Counted from the first letter of the stretch, positions 9,085-18,468 are shown. The stretch: DNA of 64,000 bases from Chitinophaga fulva (GCF_012927205.1 NZ_JABBGC010000004.1:62001-126000), one strand, 5' to 3'. Notes: generated from the letters alone by a model not told the origin. Translations and numbers: made by a program.

Positions 9085-9474
9085 ATGAAACGCACACTCC
9101 CATTCCCTGTATTGCTGCTGTTACCAGCCGCCCTGTTTTTGATGGCTGCCGGTCAACGGCCCGCTTCCGCAAAAATCCACTACCAACCTGTGTCAGACAC
9201 CACCTGCCTGGTAAAAAATGAAACTTCCTTCGATTTCGCTGACAACCTGCGCAAAAAAATCAATGCACTCATTGAAGACAGAGTCGCCGGCGGCATCGAA
9301 GAAAAAGGCATTGTTACCTGGGAAAACTCACCCGATGCCCCCGAATATTACCAGATCGTACTGCGTAAAAACAAAATCACCATTAAATACAAAGGCACCA
9401 TCTGTCAAGACAAAATGATTGCAGCCAATCTCGATACCTGTAAGATCGAATTGAAGAAATTATTGAACCAATAA
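9085..9474 (+). CDS. Small secreted protein of unknown function
   Basis: I do not recognise this 129-residue protein. It has a signal peptide (about residues 1-30, hydrophobic core LLLLPAALFLMAAG). The mature part is short, charged and predicted soluble, with two cysteines (CLVKNE and TICQDK, plus one near the C-terminus in DTCKIE) that could form a disulfide in the periplasm. It contains a lysine-rich RKNKITIKYKG segment. A terminator lies directly after the stop, so it is probably monocistronic. Codon use and the signal peptide support a real gene. Confidence 0.65.
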   Translation: MKRTLPFPVLLLLPAALFLMAAGQRPASAKIHYQPVSDTTCLVKNETSFDFADNLRKKINALIEDRVAGGIEEKGIVTWENSPDAPEYYQIVLRKNKITIKYKGTICQDKMIAANLDTCKIELKKLLNQ

Positions 9475-9479
9475 CATCA

Positions 9480-9515
9480 CAGGGACGGCCGAAATGACCG
9501 TCCCTGTTGCCTTTT
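9480..9515 (+). terminator. Intrinsic terminator
   Basis: CAGGGACGG (9480-9488) pairs with CCGTCCCTG (9498-9506), followed by TTGCCTTTT. The stem is strong but the T tract is interrupted. Confidence 0.75.
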
Positions 9516-9706
9516 GCCATGTGTTCCCAGGCTTTGTGCCCGGGGATTCCGGATTCCCGTTCCCAATGGTTATCTCCCATAACCTTTTTTTATCGGTCCA
9601 TACACGCCCTGCCATCTGCCTGTATAGATATTTATTTATCAATCGTTTATAGGTCAACGATAAACCAGAAGACCATAGTTGTCATGATTGACTATAAATA
9701 TGTTTA

Positions 9707-9747
9707 GTCTATCTGTTTTGTAGATTAATAAATCTTGATTACTTTTG
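9707..9747 (+). promoter_or_regulatory. susC promoter with overlapping inverted-repeat element
   Basis: TTTG (9717-9720), a 19-bp spacer and TACTTTTG (9740-9747) give an exact Bacteroidota promoter, placing the start near 9755 and leaving a leader of about 165 nt before susC. An inverted repeat GTCTATC-N6-GTAGATTAATA (9707-9730) overlaps the -33 element. The same element, with identical spacing, occurs at 21591-21614. A CCATAGTTGTC motif occurs on both sides of the promoter (near 9673 and 9869). I see nothing else in the interval 9516-9918. Confidence 0.75.
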
Positions 9748-9918
9748 CGCGAGATATCTAATCATGTGCCCGCGATCATCATAGCCTGACGGTTGTATGG
9801 CCATGATCACGCCAACGATCATACACCAACTGCAAAGACCAAAACCAAATCGGTAGTAAACGGAAGAACCATAGTTGTCCGCCAACGACCAAAACTATTC
9901 TTAAATCACCAGTTACGA

Positions 9919-12900
9919 ATGAAGTACGTACAAAGGCTGCTCGGCCTGTTGCCCGCATTATTGTGGCTACAGCAGAGCTTTGCCCAGGAAATCAGGGTAA
10001 GCGGGGTAGTCACCTCCCGCAATGATGCACAGCGTGTACCCGGTGCCGTTATACGGGTAAAAGGCACCTCTCACGGCACACAAGCCGACGCAGATGGTAA
10101 GTATACGATCAATGCCAACACTACCGATACTTTACAGGTGTCCTTTATCGGCTTCCAGACAGCCCTGGTAGCGGTAGGTAATAATCGCGTTGTCAATATC
10201 GCGCTGGAAACTACTGACAGTAAGTTACAGGAAGTGGTAGTTACCGCGCTGGGTATCTCAAAAGAGAAAAAATCACTGGGATATGCTGTACAGGAGCTGA
10301 AATCAAAGGATATCGCGGAAGCAAGGGAAACGAACCTCGTCAATGCGCTGTCCGGCAAAATAGCCGGTGTACAGGTAACCAACAGCCAGGGTAGTCTTGG
10401 GTCTTCCCGTATCGTTATCCGCGGAGAAACCTCTATCGCCGGAAATAACCAGCCATTATTCATCCTCGATGGTATCCCGGTAGACAACAGCCAGCTGGGC
10501 GTTGGTACCGGCCGCGATTTCGCGAACGCTATCTCCGATGTGAACCCCGATGATATCGCTTCCATTAGTGTGCTGAAAGGCCCTAATGCGGCTGCACTAT
10601 ACGGCTCCCGCGCTTCTAACGGCGTAATCCTCATCAAAACAAAAACTGGTAAAGACGTAAAAGGCGGCTTCGGCATCACCGTTAATTCTAACGCTACCTT
10701 TGACAAAGTACTGATCCTGCCTGACTTCCAGAACGTATACGGTCAGGGCGCCGGCGGACAGTTCTCCTATAAAGATGGTAAAGGCGGCGGCCTCAACGAC
10801 GGTACAGACGAAAGCTGGGGACCTAAAATGGATGGCCGTCTCATCCCGCAGTTCTTCTCCAAGGGGGAAGCAGTACCTTTTGTACCGCATCCTAACAACG
10901 TGAAAGATTTCTACGAGACCGGCTATACGCTCAACAACGGCCTGGCGGTAGGCGGCAGCTCCGAAAAAATCGATTACCGTTTCTCTTATAATAATACCAA
11001 ACAGGTGGGCATCCTGCCCAACACCGGCATCAGCCGCAATACCTTCACGGCCAGCAATACCTTCCGCATTGCACCCAAACTCACGCTCAACACCTACGCC
11101 AACTACATTCGCAGCAGCGCAGACAACCTGCCCGGCGTAGATGGCAGAAGAGGCAACAGCGTCACCTTGCAGTTCATCTGGTTTGGCCGCCAGGTAGATG
11201 TGTCCAGGCTGCGGGACTATAAAAACCCCGACGGCACCGACTATAACTGGAACCACAGCTACTATAGCAATCCTTACTGGATTCAAAACGAAAATACCGT
11301 GAGCCAGCTGCGCAACCGCTTCTTCGGAAATGCCCGCCTGTCTTATGAAATACTGGACTGGCTGACTGCCAACCTCCGTATCGGTACCGACTACTACCAG
11401 GACAGAAGAAAATATAAAATCGCTTACTATACCAACGGCACACCTTTCGGCTCTTATACGGAAGATGCTTATATGGTAAACGAAACCAACGGTGAGTTCA
11501 CCCTCAACGCCAAAAAACAGTTGAGCTACGATTTTAACCTGGACGTGCTCGTAGGTGGCAACATCCGTAATAACCGGTTTGAACAAAACTATCAGCAGGC
11601 GCCGAAATTGGCGGTGAAAGACGTGTACACGCTCAACAACTCCCGTGACCCGCTGATCTCTACCAGCTCATTCTCCAGGCAACGGGTGTACAGCACTTTC
11701 GGTTCCGCTCAGCTCGGGTTCCGAAACTACGCCTTCCTGAACGTGACAGCGCGCAACGACTGGTCATCCACACTGCCGGTAGAAAACAATTCCTATTTCT
11801 ATCCTTCCGTGAATGGTAGCCTCGTACTCTCCGACGCATTGAATATTAAGAGCAAAGCCCTCACGCTGCTCAAAATCCGCGGAGGCTGGGCACAGGTAGG
11901 TAAAGACACCGACCCTTATCAGCTGATCAACACCTATCCGTTCAATCAACCATTTGGACAGTACCCGTTGCTGACCGTATCGGATAAGTTCCTCGCCAGA
12001 AACCTGAAGCCGGAAATTACCAGCTCTACAGAAGTTGGACTGGAAGCGGGTTTCATTGATAACCGCATCCGTCTCGACCTCACCTGGTACCAGTCCAACA
12101 GCCGCAACCAGATCCTGCTGGCAGACGTAAGTCCTACTACCGGTTACCTGAAAAAACTCATGAACGCCGGTGAAATCAGCAACAAAGGCGTGGAAGTAAT
12201 GCTCGGGGTAACGCCAGTGTCTACACGCTCCGGTTTCCGTTGGGACGTTAACGTTAACTACGCCCGCAACGTGAGCAAGGTAGTGGAACTGGATAAGGAA
12301 GGTTTCCTTAACAACTACGTACTGGGCAGCAGTGGCAATATGCAGGTGCTGGCCAGCAAAGGACAGCGTTATGGCGCACTGTATGGTGCTGCTTATCAGC
12401 GCGACGCGCAAAACAGGATTATCGTTAATGCTGATGGTACGCCCGCTATCGATCCCAACAAAAAGATACTGGGCTATTATACGCCCAAATGGACAGGCGG
12501 TATTTATAACACTTTCACTTTTAAAGGGATCAGTCTGGGCTTCCTGATAGACACCAAACAGGGTGGTTCTATTTATTCCGGCACCAACTATACCGGTAAC
12601 TATACCGGTGTACTGGCCACCACACTGCCAGGCCGTGATGAAGAACATGGAGGATTGCCTTACTATCGCAGCGGGCAGCAGAATATCCAGCTGCCGTCTC
12701 ATTCCGCTACAGCTCCCAATGGCGCTGAAGTACACCATGATGGTATCATCTTCGACGGCTATACGGCAGATGGTAAAAAGAATAATGTCGTCCTCGGCGC
12801 AGAAGATTATTACAAAGCCGTATACAACAGCAGCCTGAATGAAAGCTCCGTTTATGACGCTTCTTTTATCAAGCTGCGTGAAATCAAACTGGGTTATACA

Positions 12901-13101
12901 CTGCCCAAAACACTGACTGACCGCTGGAAACTGCAGTCGGTGAATATTGCGCTGGTGGCCAGAAATCTGGGTTATCTGCAGAAACATGTTCCAAATATTG
13001 ACCCGGAAACCGCTTTCAATACCGGTAACGGTCAGGGCCTGGAGACACTGCAAATACCTACCACCCGCAGCATCGGCATTAACCTGAATGTTTCATTTTA
13101 A
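9919..13101 (+). CDS. susC: SusC/RagA-family TonB-linked outer membrane transporter
   Basis: This is an outer-membrane TonB-dependent receptor that imports large substrates together with its SusD partner. From the ATG at 9919 it has a signal peptide (ending SFAQ, ~23 residues), a carboxypeptidase-regulatory-like domain (about 24-105), a TonB-box-like segment (LQEVVVTALGI), a plug (NALSGKIAGVQV, RGETSIAG, PLFILDGIPVDN, NAAALYGSRASNGVI) and a C-terminal beta barrel ending in aromatic F (LNVSF). I rejected the upstream start because it adds 42 residues before the signal peptide. There is no STN domain, so it is not an anti-sigma-signalling transducer. SusD follows 14 bp later. No enzymes flank the pair, so the substrate is not evident. 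Confidence 0.95.
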   Translation: MKYVQRLLGLLPALLWLQQSFAQEIRVSGVVTSRNDAQRVPGAVIRVKGTSHGTQADADGKYTINANTTDTLQVSFIGFQTALVAVGNNRVVNIALETTDSKLQEVVVTALGISKEKKSLGYAVQELKSKDIAEARETNLVNALSGKIAGVQVTNSQGSLGSSRIVIRGETSIAGNNQPLFILDGIPVDNSQLGVGTGRDFANAISDVNPDDIASISVLKGPNAAALYGSRASNGVILIKTKTGKDVKGGFGITVNSNATFDKVLILPDFQNVYGQGAGGQFSYKDGKGGGLNDGTDESWGPKMDGRLIPQFFSKGEAVPFVPHPNNVKDFYETGYTLNNGLAVGGSSEKIDYRFSYNNTKQVGILPNTGISRNTFTASNTFRIAPKLTLNTYANYIRSSADNLPGVDGRRGNSVTLQFIWFGRQVDVSRLRDYKNPDGTDYNWNHSYYSNPYWIQNENTVSQLRNRFFGNARLSYEILDWLTANLRIGTDYYQDRRKYKIAYYTNGTPFGSYTEDAYMVNETNGEFTLNAKKQLSYDFNLDVLVGGNIRNNRFEQNYQQAPKLAVKDVYTLNNSRDPLISTSSFSRQRVYSTFGSAQLGFRNYAFLNVTARNDWSSTLPVENNSYFYPSVNGSLVLSDALNIKSKALTLLKIRGGWAQVGKDTDPYQLINTYPFNQPFGQYPLLTVSDKFLARNLKPEITSSTEVGLEAGFIDNRIRLDLTWYQSNSRNQILLADVSPTTGYLKKLMNAGEISNKGVEVMLGVTPVSTRSGFRWDVNVNYARNVSKVVELDKEGFLNNYVLGSSGNMQVLASKGQRYGALYGAAYQRDAQNRIIVNADGTPAIDPNKKILGYYTPKWTGGIYNTFTFKGISLGFLIDTKQGGSIYSGTNYTGNYTGVLATTLPGRDEEHGGLPYYRSGQQNIQLPSHSATAPNGAEVHHDGIIFDGYTADGKKNNVVLGAEDYYKAVYNSSLNESSVYDASFIKLREIKLGYTLPKTLTDRWKLQSVNIALVARNLGYLQKHVPNIDPETAFNTGNGQGLETLQIPTTRSIGINLNVSF

Positions 13102-13115
13102 TTACGCACCGGATT

Positions 13116-14546
13116 ATGAAAAAATTGTTGATACCAACTTACCTGTTGTTCGCTATTGTGCTGCTGGCTTCCTGCCGCAAAGAGCTGGAGCGGATCAACA
13201 AGAACCCGAATGAGCCTACTACCGTGCAGCCGGACTACCTGTTGAGCAACGGCATCAAAGCCAATGTGGATACTTACTGGGGACCAGATGCCGCTATGGA
13301 CGGAACATTGCTGTATGTGCAGTACTGGTCTAAAATACAATACACCGATGCCGACCGTTATATCGCCGGCGCTACCGGTACTCAAAACGTATGGAGCAAT
13401 TTTTATGCACAGGGCATCGAAGACTTTACCACGCTGGCGCAGCTGGGTGATAGTCTGCATAACCCCAACTATAAAGCTGTGGCCGTGATCATGCGCTCCT
13501 GGATTTTCCAGCAGCTCACGGATCTTTATGGTGATGTTCCATATAAACAGGCGGGCCAGATCAGTCAATACCTGACGCCGGTATATGATAGTCAAAAAGA
13601 CGTATACACCGGTTTGCTGGACGAGCTGAAACAGGCAGCGGCTACCGTTACGCCCGGTAGTAATTTCATTGATGGCGACATCCTCCTGGGTGGTGATGTG
13701 ACCCGCTGGAAACAGTTTGCCAATGGGTTGCGGCTGCGCATCGCCTTGCGTATTGCTGATCGTGAACCGGCGATTGCCAAAACGGTATTTGACGAGGTGA
13801 CTGCCGGCGGCGCTGGCGCATTACTGCCTAAAGACGCGGTAGTGAAGCTCAATTACCTCGCATCGCCCAACCAGAACCCGGTAGGCCGTAACCGCGAAAC
13901 CCGTAACGACTACCGTATCAGTAAATCCGTCGTGGATAAGCTGAAAGCATTGAACGACCCACGGTTAAGCATATACGCCACAGTGCCCAAAGATACCAAC
14001 GTGATCATCGGCGTGACCAACGGTCTTCCAAGCGATTCCGCTGCCAGACTGGGCTTCAGCAAAACATCCGATGCGGGGGCCGTGTTCACTGCCACTACCG
14101 CCCCGGCAGTACTGTTCAGTTATGCCGAACAGCAGTTCATCCTGGCAGAAGCAGCGCAGCGGGGCCTGCTTACCGGTGACCCGCTCACCCTGTATAATCA
14201 GGCTATTGCCGCCTCTTTCGTACAATACGGCCTCTCTGAAGCCGCAGCTGCAGCTTACGCGGTACAACCAGGTGTGGCTTATGATGCATTGAACTTCAAA
14301 AAAAGCATTGGGGAACAGAAATGGCTGGCGCTCTTTGGTCAGGGTGTGGAAGCCTTCACCGAATGGAGAAGGCTGGACTATCCCCAGCTGAAGGCTGCCT
14401 ATGCCGGTGCGCTGGGCGGCAGTATGCCGGTAAGGTTTAAATATCCTTCCAGCGAGCAGGCACTCAACGGCAGCAATTATAAGGCGGCCGTTACCAGACA
14501 AGGCGCAGACCTGCTGACGACCAAACTCTGGTTTGATAAGTACTAG
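13116..14546 (+). CDS. susD: SusD-like outer membrane lipoprotein (SusD-like_2 type)
   Basis: This surface lipoprotein caps its SusC partner and binds substrate. The signal sequence ends in a lipobox (LLASC, cysteine at residue 20). NKNPNEPT follows, then PDYLLSNGIKANVDTYWG. The helical TPR-like body includes SWIFQQLTDLYGDVPY, typical of the PF12771-like branch of the SusD superfamily rather than the classic RagB/SusD branch. Near the C-terminus a WLALFGQGVEAFTEWRRL segment is the usual family signature. The 476-residue length fits this branch. It is cotranscribed with susC and ends at a strong terminator. Confidence 0.93.
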   Translation: MKKLLIPTYLLFAIVLLASCRKELERINKNPNEPTTVQPDYLLSNGIKANVDTYWGPDAAMDGTLLYVQYWSKIQYTDADRYIAGATGTQNVWSNFYAQGIEDFTTLAQLGDSLHNPNYKAVAVIMRSWIFQQLTDLYGDVPYKQAGQISQYLTPVYDSQKDVYTGLLDELKQAAATVTPGSNFIDGDILLGGDVTRWKQFANGLRLRIALRIADREPAIAKTVFDEVTAGGAGALLPKDAVVKLNYLASPNQNPVGRNRETRNDYRISKSVVDKLKALNDPRLSIYATVPKDTNVIIGVTNGLPSDSAARLGFSKTSDAGAVFTATTAPAVLFSYAEQQFILAEAAQRGLLTGDPLTLYNQAIAASFVQYGLSEAAAAAYAVQPGVAYDALNFKKSIGEQKWLALFGQGVEAFTEWRRLDYPQLKAAYAGALGGSMPVRFKYPSSEQALNGSNYKAAVTRQGADLLTTKLWFDKY

Positions 14547-14566
14547 TTTTAGTTGTTGATAAATTG

Positions 14567-14600
14567 AAAGCCGGCATGATGATTCATGCCGGCTTTTTTT
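14567..14600 (+). terminator. Intrinsic terminator of the susCD operon
   Basis: AAAGCCGGCATGA (14567-14579) pairs with TCATGCCGGCTTT (14584-14596) around a TGAT loop and ends in a T run. Confidence 0.92.
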
Positions 14601-14656
14601 ATTGACGTGTTCATACACGTCGTGTTGAGCGTTTTTTTCCTAAATTTGATAAAATC

Positions 14657-14899
14657 GTGAGTGCAATGGTAAACTATAAAGAATATATAGAATCCAATAC
14701 GGAAATAATGCTGGGTAAGCCAGTAGTGAAAGGGACACGAATCACTGTCGCCCTGGTTTTACAACGCTTAGCAGAAGGTGCCTCTGTTGAAGAGTTGATG
14801 GAAGCTTACCCCGCTCTTACGCCAACTTCAGTTATGGCAGTTTTAGCATATGCTTCGGATAAGCGTCCTTTTTCTGCGTTACGCTTTTCACGAGTATAA
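14657..14899 (+). CDS. DUF433 antitoxin-like protein
   Basis: This 80-residue protein has the typical DUF433 sequence: VKGTRITVALVLQRLAEGAS, then EELMEAYPALTP and VMAVLAYASD. The family forms a small winged HTH-like fold and usually acts as antitoxin to a PIN-like DUF5615 nuclease encoded just downstream. Here the last ~12 residues (KRPFSALRFSRV) look unlike the family and probably arise from read-through into the stump of the toxin gene in another frame. The toxin itself is deleted, so the antitoxin is an orphan. A start at residue 4 (ATG, 14666) is also possible. Confidence 0.8.
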   Translation: MSAMVNYKEYIESNTEIMLGKPVVKGTRITVALVLQRLAEGASVEELMEAYPALTPTSVMAVLAYASDKRPFSALRFSRV

Positions 14900-15002
14900 A
14901 GAAATTGCCAACGCGATTGTCTATCTTTTAAAAACCCGGGAATTAGTTAAACCAGTATTTGTAACCCTTACCCCCAAAAAAATCCGCATCAGGCAGTTAT
15001 AG
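14889..15002 (+). pseudogene. C-terminal remnant of a DUF5615-type toxin
   Basis: The frame opening at CAC 14889 reads HEYKEIANAIVYLLKTREL, then KPVFVTLTPKKIRIRQL and a stop at 15000-15002. This closely resembles the C-terminal end of DUF5615 PIN-like toxins, which often finish in a VVTP-x-x-IRIR pattern. It has no start codon of its own and overlaps the 3' end of the DUF433 gene in a different frame. The arrangement is best explained by a deletion that removed about two thirds of the toxin and fused the end of the antitoxin frame to what remains. Confidence 0.6.
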
Positions 15003-15105
15003 CCACTAATTTTCTGTATAATTTTCTAAATATACATTTAAGAAATTTATATATAATAAATAAAGTTTTTAATTTAGCAGGCATCAACAACTGACCGGGA
15101 ATGCT

Positions 15106-15732
15106 ATGCATAGAGTATTTTTATCCTTATTGATCGTATGTGCCACCGCTTGCCATAATAATACTGCCGATGATGAACCCACTGCCGTACCGGCTCCTTC
15201 TGAACTGGCGATCACCTCTCTGGAAAAAGTGGAAGACGAGGACTCGGTCCTGAAGGCCCATGAAGACATTGACTGGAAAGAGATAGAAGTCTTTCTGTTT
15301 TCAAAGGCGCTGATTGACAATAAAGTGCCGCTGCACACTACCTTATCGCGCTTCACCGCGGTATTGGGCGAAGCGGACAGCCTGGCGGAACCCAACTGGG
15401 AATATCTCTGCGGTACCCAGTTTGAAGACAATTTCCAATATTTCTATAAAGACGGTTCCCGTTTTGAATTATACAAGGATACCCTTTTCTGCAGCGAATA
15501 CAAGCTCACACCAGGGCATACGGTGGCGCATGCAGGTATTACTTTCAGTAGCAACACCACATGGGCAGATATGAAAAAGCATTTCCCGAAGGCGGTACAA
15601 CAGGCAGAAAATGTTGGTTATACAGACATGATCACCCTGCGGGACGCGGATGTGGAGGACAGTGACAGCAGTGTACGTTTTTACTTTGAGAGTGGGAAGC
15701 TGGTACGGATCGTCTATTTTGTTCCCTGTTAA
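15106..15732 (+). CDS. Putative lipoprotein of unknown function
   Basis: I do not recognise the family. The 208-residue product has a lipoprotein signal peptide (lipobox CATAC, cysteine at residue 16). An acidic linker rich in Asp/Glu and Pro follows (about 20-60). The globular part contains SRFTAVLGEADS, a pattern seen in small periplasmic proteins of Bacteroidota, and an FQYFYKDGSRFELYKDTL segment suggesting beta structure. It converges with the lutC gene and overlaps it by 4 bp. An AT-rich stretch (15003-15080) probably holds its promoter. Confidence 0.65.
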   Translation: MHRVFLSLLIVCATACHNNTADDEPTAVPAPSELAITSLEKVEDEDSVLKAHEDIDWKEIEVFLFSKALIDNKVPLHTTLSRFTAVLGEADSLAEPNWEYLCGTQFEDNFQYFYKDGSRFELYKDTLFCSEYKLTPGHTVAHAGITFSSNTTWADMKKHFPKAVQQAENVGYTDMITLRDADVEDSDSSVRFYFESGKLVRIVYFVPC

Positions 15733-16325
15733 GCCAACAGGTAAACACTCAGGCTTCTGGCTCCCTGTGCACCATGCACCAATACCGCTCCGATATCCGC
15801 GGTGGCGGAAGGGCCCATCATAAAACAGCCGTAGGCGGTATCTTCCAGGTGTATGCGCAGATAAGCATCATACATATCTCCTACAACAGCCTGTGGCGAT
15901 AACAGGATAACCAGGTGCTGCGACAGGAACCCTAGTGCGTTTACCTCCAGGTCTTCTTCGGTAAGCCACACCATGCCGTTTTCCGCTACGCCCAAACGGG
16001 CACGGATAACGCCAACATCCACATCAGCCAGGTCATGCGGATCCTTGACAGCATGAATATCCCGGTTGCCGGTTATTTCAGGTGTAGCGGAACAGATGAC
16101 TTTGGCCTGTGCATGCTGTGATGCCAGCAATGCCTGTGCAGCGGCTGCATCGGCAGGACGGAACACTTCTCCGCCGGCATCTTTTACACGGTTTTCAAAG
16201 GCAATGAGTAAATCGGTTTTCAACCGGGGGAAATCCGGCATCTCCGGATAGGCGGTCTTGTTGGCAGGCATCTGGCGCTCTACGGCTGCCAGCACCTGGT
16301 TACGGGCGTTGTTCTCCATGTTCAT
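15729..16325 (-). CDS. lutC: LutC, lactate utilisation protein (LUD domain)
   Basis: LutC is the third component of the LutABC complex, which oxidises L-lactate to pyruvate. The LUD domain is recognised by AETG-like regions reduced here to GVAENGMVWLTEEDL, an LVILLSPQAVVGDMYDAY segment and a C-terminal MGPSATADIGAVLVHGAQGARSL signature. I start at the ATG at 16325 (MNMENN), since the longer frame merely reads into lutB. The start overlaps the end of lutB, which implies translational coupling. The product of about 199 residues is normal in size. Confidence 0.88.
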   Translation of the reverse strand: MNMENNARNQVLAAVERQMPANKTAYPEMPDFPRLKTDLLIAFENRVKDAGGEVFRPADAAAAQALLASQHAQAKVICSATPEITGNRDIHAVKDPHDLADVDVGVIRARLGVAENGMVWLTEEDLEVNALGFLSQHLVILLSPQAVVGDMYDAYLRIHLEDTAYGCFMMGPSATADIGAVLVHGAQGARSLSVYLLA

Positions 16326-17715
16326 TGTTTTTAGCTCGGTATTGTAAATACCATTCCCGGAATGTTTGTCCGGCGAAATGGGGTAACTCACGGTGACGCC
16401 CCCACGGATTTAAGACCCGGTTGTACAGCAGGAAATCGGGTGTGAAACGTATAGCTCCACTGGCCATAGTTTCAGCGCTGCGAAACAACTGCGGATGTTC
16501 GAAGATCTTACCGGCAGCACCGAATGCCAGCCTGCGCGATACAGGCAGGTGTTTCTTCGCTGCCATTACTTTCCGCCATTGCATGATCTGGTCGCTGATG
16601 TTGATCTTAACAGGACATACCTCCGTGCACGAGCCGCATAACGAGGAATGATAAGGAAGTTCGCTGTATTTGGATTCATCGAAAGTGGGGTCGAGGATAA
16701 TGCCAATAGGCCCGGAATAGGTGGCGCCATAGGCCAGGCCGCCACTGCGGCGATAAACAGGGCAGGTGTTCATACAGGCGCCGCAACGGATACATTTCAG
16801 AGAGGTCCAGAAATCGGGCATGCCCAGCCGCTTACTGCGACCGTTATCGGTGAGGATGATATGCAGCTCACCACCTTTACGCGGACCGCTGAAATGAGAA
16901 GTGTATTGAGTGGCCAGCGTCCCCAGCGCGCTGCGGGACAACAGGCGGATGAAAATACCCAGGTCTTTTACTTTGGGCAACAGTTTCTCTATGCCGATAC
17001 TGGCAATATGTACCGGTGGAACGGACGCGCCTATATCGGCATTGCCTTCGTTGGTGCATACCACAAAACTACCGGTTTCGGCGATAGCGAAATTGGCGCC
17101 TGTCATGCCCGCTCCGGCTTCGAGGAAGCGCCGGCGCGCATCATTGCGCATGGCTTCTGTCAGGTAGTGCGGATCGGTATTACGTGGGTCGGTACCGATG
17201 GTACGGGCAAACAACTGTGCTACATCTTCCGGGGTCTTATGAATAGCGGGCATCACGATATGGCTCGGCGGCTGATCATCCAGTTGCTGTATCCGTTCTC
17301 CCAGATCGGACTCGGTAACGGTGATGCCACGGTTTTCCAGGAAAGCGGTCATGCCACATTCTTCCTGTAGCATGGATTTGCTTTTGATGATCGAGGAGAT
17401 ATTTTTTTCCCGGAGGATGTCCCACACATGTTGGTTGTGTTCTGCCGCATCCCTGGCCCAGTATATTTTAGCGCCACGTTTGGTGGCGTTGGATTCAAAT
17501 TCGAGAAGATAGTTGTACAGATGGGTGAGGGTATGTTCCTTGATTTGCGAAGCCAGCTGGCGGAGGGTTTCCCATTCCGGTACTGCACGGGCGGCGGCAT
17601 CTCTTTTCATGCGGGCGGACCACAGGTTTTTGTCATGCATCGGTTCATGCACGTCGTCCTGCGCCAGAAAGGCGGCGGCGTGGGCAGCGACATCTACTCT
17701 TTTTTCATCTCCCAT
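16300..17715 (-). CDS. lutB: LutB, iron-sulfur lactate utilisation protein
   Basis: LutB couples a LUD domain (about residues 60-300; TGANFAIAETGSFVVCTNEGN is visible) to two [4Fe-4S] binding motifs, CIRCGACMNTCPVY and CGSCTEVCPVKIN, followed by a C-terminal tail conserved in LutB (NPWGRHRELP). It is cytoplasmic or membrane-associated and passes electrons during lactate oxidation. The length of 471 residues is normal. It starts 9 bp after lutA ends and overlaps lutC, confirming a lutABC operon on the minus strand. Confidence 0.94.
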   Translation of the reverse strand: MGDEKRVDVAAHAAAFLAQDDVHEPMHDKNLWSARMKRDAAARAVPEWETLRQLASQIKEHTLTHLYNYLLEFESNATKRGAKIYWARDAAEHNQHVWDILREKNISSIIKSKSMLQEECGMTAFLENRGITVTESDLGERIQQLDDQPPSHIVMPAIHKTPEDVAQLFARTIGTDPRNTDPHYLTEAMRNDARRRFLEAGAGMTGANFAIAETGSFVVCTNEGNADIGASVPPVHIASIGIEKLLPKVKDLGIFIRLLSRSALGTLATQYTSHFSGPRKGGELHIILTDNGRSKRLGMPDFWTSLKCIRCGACMNTCPVYRRSGGLAYGATYSGPIGIILDPTFDESKYSELPYHSSLCGSCTEVCPVKINISDQIMQWRKVMAAKKHLPVSRRLAFGAAGKIFEHPQLFRSAETMASGAIRFTPDFLLYNRVLNPWGRHRELPHFAGQTFREWYLQYRAKNNEHGEQRP

Positions 17716-17724
17716 AAAAAAATA

Positions 17725-18468
17725 TTAAAAAGGACCTCCGTTCAGTACCTGTGCCACATGTAAGAATTTCAGGTGGATGCCTGCTTTCCGGGCAATACCC
17801 TGTTGATGCATGAGACATGACATATCGGGTGAAACAACAAACTCGGCATCGTGCCGCATATAATCATGTACTTTGTCAATGCCCATGCTGGCGCTCACGG
17901 CTTCATCGGTAACGCAGAAAGTGCCACCAAAGCCACAGCATTCGTCCGGCCTGTCTATAGGCACCAGTTCCAGGCCTTCTACCATCTGTAATAACCTGGC
18001 TGTTTTATTGAATGGGGTGCCCATCGTTTCGGATGGCAGCGCGATACCCAGTCCACGGATGGAACTACAACTATTGTGCAAACCCACTTTATAGCGGAAA
18101 TACGCCCAGGGAAAGGCTTCTGCTTTGAGGATATCGTGGAGGAATTCCACCAGTTCGTAGGTCCGTTCCCGTACATGCAACACATCGGGGCTTTGTGGAA
18201 TAGCGTCAAGATGAAGTTTTACGTGTTTAACGCAACTGCCTGCCGGCCCCACGATATAGTCAAATTCCCGGAAGTTGTCTACAAACAGCTGTTCGGCGGC
18301 AGCGGAGTGTTGCTGGTCGCCTTCGTTGGCCATAGGCTGGCCGCAGCAGGTCTGATTCAACGGATATACGACTTCCACCCCGAAGCGCTCCAGCAGCTCC
18401 AGCGTGGCAATGCCTGCTTCGGGGTAAATGGCGTCAATGTAACAAGGAATAAACAAGCCAACTCTCAT
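17725..18468 (-). CDS. lutA: LutA, CCG-domain Fe-S protein of lactate oxidation
   Basis: LutA has two cysteine-rich CCG domains that bind an iron-sulfur or heterodisulfide-type cofactor. They are visible as FIPCYIDAIYPEAG...QTCCGQPMANEG in the N-terminal half and HNSCSSIRGL...DECCGFGGTFCV in the C-terminal half. The protein of 247 residues is the usual size. It is the first lut gene; the SDR gene lies 65 bp upstream on the same strand and may share the transcript. Confidence 0.94.
   Translation of the reverse strand: MRVGLFIPCYIDAIYPEAGIATLELLERFGVEVVYPLNQTCCGQPMANEGDQQHSAAAEQLFVDNFREFDYIVGPAGSCVKHVKLHLDAIPQSPDVLHVRERTYELVEFLHDILKAEAFPWAYFRYKVGLHNSCSSIRGLGIALPSETMGTPFNKTARLLQMVEGLELVPIDRPDECCGFGGTFCVTDEAVSASMGIDKVHDYMRHDAEFVVSPDMSCLMHQQGIARKAGIHLKFLHVAQVLNGGPF

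Noticed and set aside
11764..13053. 429-codon minus-strand ORF opposite susC
   Set aside because: It lies entirely inside the susC barrel region and has no domain; a GC-rich shadow frame.
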